A stretch of 12,255 nt of DNA from an uncultured Actinomycetes bacterium (GTDB taxonomy: Bacteria > Actinomycetota > Acidimicrobiia > Acidimicrobiales > Ilumatobacteraceae), in NCBI GenBank assembly GCA_903858075.1, contig CAIOHI010000199.1:1-12255 (forward strand), given 5' to 3'. Under the pieces are notes generated by a model, which searched no databases, had not been told where the DNA came from, and saw only the letters and a list, made by a program, of their open reading frames with translations. Position numbers and translations under genes: made by a program. Each line of letters starts with the position of its first letter. Position 1 is the stretch's first letter. This document shows positions 7,247 to 12,255 of this stretch, one piece after another.

Positions 7247-7268
7247 AAATATCCCTAGAATGGGGATA
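7241..7268 (+). promoter_or_regulatory. Candidate -10 element and leaderless start for ndk, with direct repeat
   Basis: TAGAAT (7256-7261) fits the TANNNT -10 pattern and ends 6 bases before the ndk ATG at 7268, a spacing that would give a leaderless message. The octamer CCCTAGAA occurs twice, at 7241-7248 and 7253-7260, 12 bases apart. The first copy contains the folC stop codon. GGGG at 7262-7265 is too close to the ATG to be a normal ribosome site. No good -35 is visible. Confidence 0.4.
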
Positions 7269-7678
7269 TGAGCACCAAAACACTTGTCCTTTTGAAGCCA
7301 GACGCAGTAGAGCGCGGTCTTGTTGGAAACATCCTCACCCGGTTTGAAAACAAGGGCCTAAAAATTGCTGCCATGCAGCTACGTACCCTCGATGCAGCAA
7401 CCTTGGCTCGCCATTATGAAGAGCATGTGGGTAAGGGTTTCTACGCAGACCTCGTGGCCTTCATGGGTCGTAACCCTGTTGTTGCCTTGGTTCTTGAAGG
7501 TCCAGAAGACACATGGGAAATTGTGCGCGCCATGATGGGTGCAACGAACCCACGTAGCGCAGCGCCCGGAACCATTCGCGGTGACCTCGGAACCCTCTTT
7601 ACCGAGAACCTTGTGCACGGCAGCGACTCTGCCGACTCGGCAGCACGTGAAATTCAAATTTTCTTTCCAGGTTTGTAG
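7268..7678 (+). CDS. ndk: Nucleoside diphosphate kinase
   Basis: Ndk transfers the gamma phosphate between nucleoside triphosphates and diphosphates through a phosphohistidine, balancing NTP and dNTP pools. The 136-residue protein is the normal bacterial length. It starts STKTLVLLKPDAVERGLVG, which contains the nucleotide-site lysine (Lys10). The active-site signature NLVHGSDS places the catalytic histidine at 117, followed by SAAREIQIFF. MMGATNPRSAAPGTIRGDLG (89-108) is the conserved loop with Arg and Gly-Asp residues. The gene lies 21 bases after folC and 61 bases before mreB, the same neighbourhood as in Streptomyces-type genomes. A -10-like element just ahead suggests its own start. Identification is certain. 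Confidence 0.98.
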   Translation: MSTKTLVLLKPDAVERGLVGNILTRFENKGLKIAAMQLRTLDAATLARHYEEHVGKGFYADLVAFMGRNPVVALVLEGPEDTWEIVRAMMGATNPRSAAPGTIRGDLGTLFTENLVHGSDSADSAAREIQIFFPGL

Positions 7679-7723
7679 TACTCCCAAATTTCTTACGTAA
7701 TTCATTATTAAGAGAGTTCCTTG

Positions 7724-7732
7724 AAAGGGAGG
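7724..7732 (+). promoter_or_regulatory. Strong Shine-Dalgarno site of mreB
   Basis: AAAGGGAGG ends 7 bases before the mreB ATG at 7740. It is the strongest ribosome site among the plus-strand genes here and fixes the mreB start. The 61-base gap between ndk and mreB is AT-rich around 7690-7710 and could hold a promoter, but I see no convincing -35/-10 pair. Confidence 0.75.
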
Positions 7733-7739
7733 TCGACAC

Positions 7740-8774
7740 ATGGCTCGTGGCAATCCACTAGGCATCGGACGCGATATTGCTATCGACCTTGGCACTGCTA
7801 ACACTCTTGTTTATGTACGTGGGCAAGGTGTGGTTCTTAACGAGCCATCTATTGTGGCTGTCGATACTCGTGATGGTCGACCCGTTGCAGTTGGATATGA
7901 GGCCAAACGCATGTTGGGGCGCACACCAGGGCACATTAAATCGGTTCGGCCGTTAAAAGACGGGGTCATTGCCGACTTTGAAATTTGCGAAAAAATGTTG
8001 CGCTATTTCATTCAGCAAATTCACACCAGCAAGTGGAGTAAGCCACGCATGGTCATCTGCGTTCCTGCGGGAATTACAGGGGTAGAGCAGCGCGCTGTGC
8101 AAGATGCCGCTGAGTACGCAGGAGCCCGCAAACCTGTGCACATTATTGAAGAGCCAATGGCTGCGGCTATTGGCTCGGGCATTGCGGTGCACGAACCTGC
8201 AGGCAACATGATTGTCGATATCGGCGGTGGCACCACAGAGGTAGCCGTTATCTCCTTAGGTGGAATTGTGGTGTCGCAAAGCTTGCGCGTTGCGGGTGAT
8301 GAGCTCACCGAAGCTATTGGTGCTTATGTCAAGCGCGAGTTCAGCCTTGACCTTGGCGAAAACACCTGTGAAGAAATCAAAATTCAAATGGGTTCGGCAT
8401 GGAAATTGGAAGAAGAGTTCACTGCCGATATTGGTGGGCGCGACTCCATCTCGGGTTTGCCGCGTCGTATTGAATTGACAACAGAGCACATTCGCGAAGC
8501 TCTGGCCGAGCCACTCACAGCAATTATTGATGCAATAAAGTCAACGCTCGATAAGACTCCACCAGAACTTGCTGCAGACATTATGGAAAATGGAATCATG
8601 CTTTCTGGTGGAGGTGCACTGCTTGCCGGTATTGCGCAACGGGTGTCGCATGAAACAGGAATGCGAGCAAATGTTGCTGCTGACCCTTTGTATTCCGTTG
8701 TTTTCGGTTCTGGTCAGGCCCTCGAAAATATTGATGCAATGCGTGGGCTTCTCACTCAATCAGGAATCGACTAG
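7740..8774 (+). CDS. mreB: MreB, actin-like cell-shape protein
   Basis: MreB polymerises on the inner face of the membrane and directs the elongation machinery in rod-shaped cells. The 344-residue length is standard. Actin-fold ATP-binding motifs are all present. Phosphate-1 is IDLGTANTLVYV (Asp16 to about 26), phosphate-2 is IVDIGGGTTEVAVIS (158-172), and the adenosine motif is GIMLSGGGALL (285-295). EEPMAAAIGSG is the connecting segment after phosphate-1. The N-terminus (ARGNPLGIGRD) lacks a strong amphipathic helix; the paired hydrophobic membrane loop was not assessed. It is the first gene of a tight mreB-mreC-mreD-PBP cluster (gaps of 14, -4 and 3 bases). Many polar-growing actinobacteria lack MreB, so its presence is informative about growth mode or spore formation. 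Confidence 0.98.
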   Translation: MARGNPLGIGRDIAIDLGTANTLVYVRGQGVVLNEPSIVAVDTRDGRPVAVGYEAKRMLGRTPGHIKSVRPLKDGVIADFEICEKMLRYFIQQIHTSKWSKPRMVICVPAGITGVEQRAVQDAAEYAGARKPVHIIEEPMAAAIGSGIAVHEPAGNMIVDIGGGTTEVAVISLGGIVVSQSLRVAGDELTEAIGAYVKREFSLDLGENTCEEIKIQMGSAWKLEEEFTADIGGRDSISGLPRRIELTTEHIREALAEPLTAIIDAIKSTLDKTPPELAADIMENGIMLSGGGALLAGIAQRVSHETGMRANVAADPLYSVVFGSGQALENIDAMRGLLTQSGID

Positions 8775-8788
8775 TAGGTAGTTTTTCC

Positions 8789-9928
8789 GTGTATTCATTT
8801 ACCCGGCGGCGTCTCATTGTGGTGCTGCTTCTCACTTCGGTGCTGTTGCTCACCCTTGATGGCAGCAATAGTGGCCTAATAGGCGGAGTGAAAGATGCAT
8901 TCGGCGTGGTGTTTAGGCCCGTCGAACGATTTGCGAATGTTGTTTCTCGGCCCTTGTCAAATGTGTGGCGAGGTGTACTCGACTACAGCGATATGCGTAA
9001 AGAGAATTTGGCTTTAAAAGATTTGCTGGTAAAGCAAGAAGGCGCAGCTATTGCTGCAACGGCGAGTGTTCGCGAAGCACAAGAATTGCTTGCGTTAAAC
9101 GGGCTACCCACTCTGGCCGGAATCGACAGTGTCACTGCACAGGTAGTGGGGCAATCGCCGTCAAACTTCACGCAAACGTTCGAATTGAACCGTGGTAAAT
9201 CCAGTGGTATTCGCGTGGGTATGACAGTTACTAATGGCGCGGGTTTAGTCGGCAAAATTACTGGGGTGACTCTTGAGCGTTCGGTGGTAATGCTTGCCAC
9301 CGACCCTGAATATGCAATGTCGGTGAAGGTGGGCGCTTGTACTCGCCCGAACACCACAACAACAGCTGTGCCGCAGACCACCACAACGGTTGTTGCTGAT
9401 GGCTCTTCCACCTCAGACACCATGGCGCCGGGTGATGGCTCTACTGCGCCTTTCACAACAGTTGCGGCAACTACAACTACATCTACGACGTCAACAACCA
9501 GTACAACGACCACCGTCTTGCAGCGAGCAACAACAACGACCATCAAAGGTTTCACACCGTTCGCTACAACGCTGCCGCCTGTGCCGGGTGGTGGGGGCGC
9601 AACTCAAATTACTGTTCCGGAGAGTGGCGTTCTGCTGGCTCGCGAAACAGGGGCAATGGAAGGTCAAGGAATTGACCGGTTGCCAGTCATTCGCTTTATA
9701 CAAACTTCATCTCGGCTCGGAGAGTTATGTGAAGGAGTTCCTGTAGTAACTGCTGGTGGTTCACAAAGTTTGGCTCCGGCCGACCTTGTTGTGGGAACAG
9801 TGTCGCGGGTCGTTACGCGTACCGGCACCAGTGGTCCGCTTCTGGAAGTCGAACTTGCAGCCAACTTGCAGAGTTTGAATTTTGTTCGTGTTCTTTTGTA
9901 CCAACCCGCAACTGAGATTCCGCAATGA
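8789..9928 (+). CDS. mreC: MreC, extracytoplasmic scaffold of the elongation complex, with Thr-rich insertion
   Basis: MreC links MreB and MreD to the penicillin-binding protein outside the membrane. The 379-residue product has a basic start (FTRRR), one membrane helix (about 9-23), a linker and coiled coil (about 66-103, MRKENLALKDLLVKQE), then the beta domain. The first beta part (115-184) includes GQSPSNFTQTFELNRGKSSGIRVGMTV and the family-type VGKI segment. A Thr/Ser/Pro-rich insertion occupies roughly 186-275. The second beta part (276-371) resumes with ESGVLLARETG and VPVVTAGG, ending FVRVLLYQP. Only two cysteines exist, Cys184 and Cys314, one on each side of the insertion. GTG at 8789 fits the family start; TAGGTAG upstream is a weak ribosome site. 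The stop overlaps the mreD start (ATGA). Family call is secure; the insertion is unusual. Confidence 0.95.
   Translation: MYSFTRRRLIVVLLLTSVLLLTLDGSNSGLIGGVKDAFGVVFRPVERFANVVSRPLSNVWRGVLDYSDMRKENLALKDLLVKQEGAAIAATASVREAQELLALNGLPTLAGIDSVTAQVVGQSPSNFTQTFELNRGKSSGIRVGMTVTNGAGLVGKITGVTLERSVVMLATDPEYAMSVKVGACTRPNTTTTAVPQTTTTVVADGSSTSDTMAPGDGSTAPFTTVAATTTTSTTSTTSTTTTVLQRATTTTIKGFTPFATTLPPVPGGGGATQITVPESGVLLARETGAMEGQGIDRLPVIRFIQTSSRLGELCEGVPVVTAGGSQSLAPADLVVGTVSRVVTRTGTSGPLLEVELAANLQSLNFVRVLLYQPATEIPQ
9344..9613 (+). repeat. Thr-rich low-complexity insertion inside mreC
   Basis: The encoded segment (residues 186-275) is dominated by threonine with Ser, Ala, Pro and Gly, including runs such as TTTTSTTSTTSTTTT. 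Threonine codons are mixed (ACA, ACC, ACG, ACT), so this is not a simple triplet expansion. It interrupts the extracytoplasmic beta domain at a point where MreC normally continues without a linker. Confidence 0.85.
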
Positions 9929-10455
9929 AGCGTTTTTTTGCAATTATTGAGTCGCCTTTAACGCGAGCGTTTCTTGTTGGCTTCATTGTCCTCTCGTTTC
10001 AAACAACGCTGTTCAATACTTTGCGCCCGTTCAGCGTGGTGATGCAAGTGATGCTGTTGTGTTCCGCAGCAAGTGGGGTTGCGGCAGGTAGCGAATCGGG
10101 AGCAATTGCAGGGTTCATGTTCGGGTTCATGTACGACATGGTTCTGACATCGCCTTTTGGTTTGTCGGCGCTTGTATTTGGCTTTGCGGGTTATATGGCT
10201 GGTGGGGTCAATACCTTTGCCTACAGCCCTCGTTGGTGGTTCAAAATGCTGAGTATTGGCATTTCTAGTGCTGCAGCAGTGCTTATTTACCCAGCAGCAA
10301 GCCTCGTTGTAGGAGTTGATGGTTTGTTGCAGGCACGTGTGCTCGGTGTGGCTCTCACGGTCGGGTTATTTAACGCAGCTCTCGCATTGCCAGCAGTTTT
10401 CGTGATGCGTTGGGCATTGGTGAAATCGAAAAAACAAATGTTGTGGGCGGAATAA
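9925..10455 (+). CDS. mreD: MreD, integral membrane rod-shape protein
   Basis: MreD is a small membrane protein of the elongation complex. The 176 residues hold about five hydrophobic segments: 14-32, 39-57, 61-93 (which may be two), 110-127 and about 135-161. A short charged end follows (KSKKQMLWAE). The family-type GFMFGFMYDMVLTSPFGLSALVFGF stretch (68-92) carries the conserved Asp and 'P.G..al' pattern usual for MreD. Its ATG overlaps the mreC stop by four bases (ATGA), so translation is likely coupled, and the PBP gene begins 3 bases after its stop. Sequence conservation in this family is low, so context carries much of the call. Confidence 0.92.
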   Translation: MKRFFAIIESPLTRAFLVGFIVLSFQTTLFNTLRPFSVVMQVMLLCSAASGVAAGSESGAIAGFMFGFMYDMVLTSPFGLSALVFGFAGYMAGGVNTFAYSPRWWFKMLSIGISSAAAVLIYPAASLVVGVDGLLQARVLGVALTVGLFNAALALPAVFVMRWALVKSKKQMLWAE

Positions 10456-10458
10456 CAG

Positions 10459-12255
10459 ATGGCTGTTGTAGCGCTCAATAAAAGATTGCGTATTTTGGGC
10501 AGTCTTGCAATTGCAATGTTGTGTTTGGTAACTACACGAACTTGGTTTTTGCAAGTGGTCGACGCTGAAGGCTTGCAAGAGCGAGTTCAAGAAGTGCGCA
10601 CAAGAACGGTGCAGCTTCTACCCGAACGTGGTCGCATCTTCGACTCTGCTGGGCGCATCGTTGCCGATAACGAGCGCGTTCTGACGGTCACTATTGACCG
10701 CTCCGTTATTGTTGACGCTGGCGACAGAGCGCAGTTATTTTTACGCATATCGGGGCCATTGCAAACACCTTTTGCCGAACTCGAGCGTAGATACAAGAGC
10801 AAACGCTATGACGCACTGCAGCCGCTGCCCCTTAAAGAAGGCGTTTCAGAGCAAACCGCGCTTTTCTTAAAAGAACGATCGGAAGACTACCCAGGTGTAG
10901 ACGTTTCAGAAGATTGGAAACGTGAGTACCCGTATGCACCTGTGGCTAGTCATGTGGTGGGCTTTCTCGGCGCTATTTTGGAACGTCAGTTGCCGTATTA
11001 CATGGCGCTGAAATATTCACCAAATGAACGTGTTGGTCAATACGGGGTCGAGCAAACATACGAATCGTATTTACGCGGAAAACCTGGTTATGTGCGATAC
11101 GAAGTTAATGCACGTGGGCAGATTTTGCGACAAATGGAACGAATTGAGCCGGTGCCGGGTAACGACATACAACTCACAGTAGACCTGAAGTATCAGCAAT
11201 ATGCAGAGCAAGCATTAGAAACAGAATTGAAACTCCGCCGTCGAGTTGATGCGGGAACAGTGAGGTTGCCTGATGGAACTCAAGACCCGGCATTCCCTGA
11301 AGAGAATTTGTACAAAGCCCCTGCGGGGTCATCAGTTCTCTTGAACAACGTCACTGGTGAAGTAATTGCAATGGCGAGTTACCCGAATTTTGATAACCGG
11401 TGGTTTGGCTCTGGCATCACGTCCGACAAGTTTCAGCAGCTCTTTCCGCAAACCAAAGACCCCGACTTGGCAATCATGGTCAACCGCGCCGTCAGTGGTC
11501 GTTACAACTTGGGCTCTACATTTAAACCCTTTACAGCTTTTGCCGCGCTCAACACAGGGCAACTAACGGGGGGAGCCGATTACGTTTACAAAGACCAAGG
11601 TATATACAAGCTCGAGTCGATTCCGAATGGCCGCTGCAATGAGGGCGTGAAATGTGTTTTCAAGAATGCTTTTTGTGCAAGTACAAATTCGCCGTGTACA
11701 TACGGACCGGTCAATGTTGAAGATGCACTAGCGGTTTCTAGTGACACCTTCTTTTATAAAATTGGTGAGCAGATTCTGACGCAACGCGGATACAAGCCAA
11801 TTTTGGAAGAACAAGTTCGCCTCTTTGGTTTTGGTTCACCAACAGGTATCGACCTTCCGTATGAATTTGGCGGAGCGTTACCAAGTAAGGCGCTGAAAAA
11901 GCAGTTAGCCGATGATGGAGCAATCAGCAAAGAAGAGGGACGCGCTTTTTACGTAGGAGACAATGTTCAATTTGCTATTGGTCAAGGACTTTTGTCGGCA
12001 ACCCCCCTCCAATTGGCCGTTGCGTATTCTGCTCTTGCCAACGGCGGGTTAGTTGTTACTCCGCATGTGGTGAAAGCAATTCTTGTGCCCGGAACGCCAG
12101 ATGGTGACTCTGGTTACATAGATGTCTCACAAATGGTTGTAGAGAAAGACTTTTCACAAGGTCGTGTTCAGCGCGAGATTGACATTAAAAAAGAAGATCG
12201 CGATGCAATTGTCAAAGGTCTCACAAGAGTTATTGACGGTAAGGGGGTCGATTAC
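10459..12255 (+). CDS. mrdA: Class B penicillin-binding protein 2, elongation transpeptidase (partial, C-terminus missing)
   Basis: This enzyme cross-links peptidoglycan during lateral growth, working with RodA and MreBCD. The open frame of 599 codons runs off the right edge. It has a short cytoplasmic start, one membrane helix (about 11-33) and the pedestal motif PERGRIFDSAGRIVADN (55-71). Further pedestal features are VASHVVGFLGAI and ERVGQYGVEQTYESYLRGKPG. The transpeptidase domain shows SxxK as STFK (Ser353, Lys356) in GRYNLGSTFKPF, and the second motif as SSD (427-429, SSDTFFYKIGE). GQGLLSATPLQLAVAYSALANGG also fits the family. The KTG motif lies beyond the window. Four cysteines (393, 399, 406, 413) cluster just before the SSD motif. 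ATG at 10459 lies 3 bases after mreD, with GGGCGG upstream. A rodA gene probably follows. Confidence 0.95.
   Translation, partial: MAVVALNKRLRILGSLAIAMLCLVTTRTWFLQVVDAEGLQERVQEVRTRTVQLLPERGRIFDSAGRIVADNERVLTVTIDRSVIVDAGDRAQLFLRISGPLQTPFAELERRYKSKRYDALQPLPLKEGVSEQTALFLKERSEDYPGVDVSEDWKREYPYAPVASHVVGFLGAILERQLPYYMALKYSPNERVGQYGVEQTYESYLRGKPGYVRYEVNARGQILRQMERIEPVPGNDIQLTVDLKYQQYAEQALETELKLRRRVDAGTVRLPDGTQDPAFPEENLYKAPAGSSVLLNNVTGEVIAMASYPNFDNRWFGSGITSDKFQQLFPQTKDPDLAIMVNRAVSGRYNLGSTFKPFTAFAALNTGQLTGGADYVYKDQGIYKLESIPNGRCNEGVKCVFKNAFCASTNSPCTYGPVNVEDALAVSSDTFFYKIGEQILTQRGYKPILEEQVRLFGFGSPTGIDLPYEFGGALPSKALKKQLADDGAISKEEGRAFYVGDNVQFAIGQGLLSATPLQLAVAYSALANGGLVVTPHVVKAILVPGTPDGDSGYIDVSQMVVEKDFSQGRVQREIDIKKEDRDAIVKGLTRVIDGKGVDY
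11635..11697 (+). other. Four-cysteine loop in the PBP2 transpeptidase domain
   Basis: Within the PBP gene, Cys393, Cys399, Cys406 and Cys413 occur in 21 residues, spaced 6, 7 and 7 apart. They lie between the SxxK nucleophile (353) and the SSD motif (427). The domain faces the oxidising outside of the cell, so two disulfides closing a loop over the active-site face are plausible. A metal site is the alternative. Confidence 0.6.

Noticed and set aside
8983..9555. Minus-strand 190-codon Val-rich open frame
   Set aside because: Antisense of the MreC Thr codons (ACN read as NGT) produces Val/Thr-rich shadows; no start site or domain supports a gene.
9344..9613. Thr-codon repeats considered as a microsatellite or CRISPR-like array
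   Set aside because: Repeat units are irregular, have no spacer structure and keep the mreC frame, so they are coding low complexity.
1..12255. Search for a novel defence, mobile or biosynthetic system
   Set aside because: All sizeable coding space is taken by core genes with known families; no integrase, transposase, toxin, reverse transcriptase or repeat array is seen.

Overview
This window is a core, housekeeping stretch of a bacterial chromosome, almost certainly from an actinobacterium. The gene order tig-clpP-clpX-folC-ndk-mreB-mreC-mreD-PBP2 matches the block known from Streptomyces-type genomes. ClpP, ClpX and trigger factor all read as actinobacterial versions. Base composition is moderate (roughly half G+C by eye), and the extracellular threonine-rich linker in MreC resembles those often seen in Acidimicrobiia. 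I therefore lean towards an aquatic Acidimicrobiia-like lineage, but that placement is inference.

Left part (1-2234, all minus strand): an oligopeptide-type ABC transporter locus. A family 5 substrate-binding protein gene (294-2033) is followed by a perfect 15-bp terminator hairpin. Beyond it begins a DppB-like permease gene that runs off the left edge. Upstream of the binding protein are a candidate promoter, a tRNA-Pro(UGG) gene (2162-2234) and a small unrecognised protein gene (2247-2522).

Middle part (2590-5927, plus strand): protein quality control. Trigger factor (tig) is divergent from the small gene and ends in a His-Asp repeat tail. A single ClpP of the actinobacterial ClpP2 type follows, then ClpX. 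Trigger factor folds nascent chains at the ribosome, and ClpXP degrades tagged or misfolded proteins.

Right part (5954-12255, plus strand): folC (folate polyglutamylation) and ndk (nucleotide pools), then the elongation and cell-shape cluster mreB, mreC, mreD and a class B penicillin-binding protein (mrdA-type) cut by the right edge before its KTG motif. MreC carries a Thr-rich insertion of about 90 residues inside its periplasm-facing domain, and the PBP carries a four-cysteine loop near the active site.

I found no mobile element, CRISPR array, phage gene or defence system. The window looks ordinary in content. The points worth a second look are details: the ClpP2-only arrangement, the MreC insertion, the PBP2 Cys loop, the trigger-factor tail, the terminator inside the transporter locus, the binding protein without a lipobox, and probable leaderless starts.
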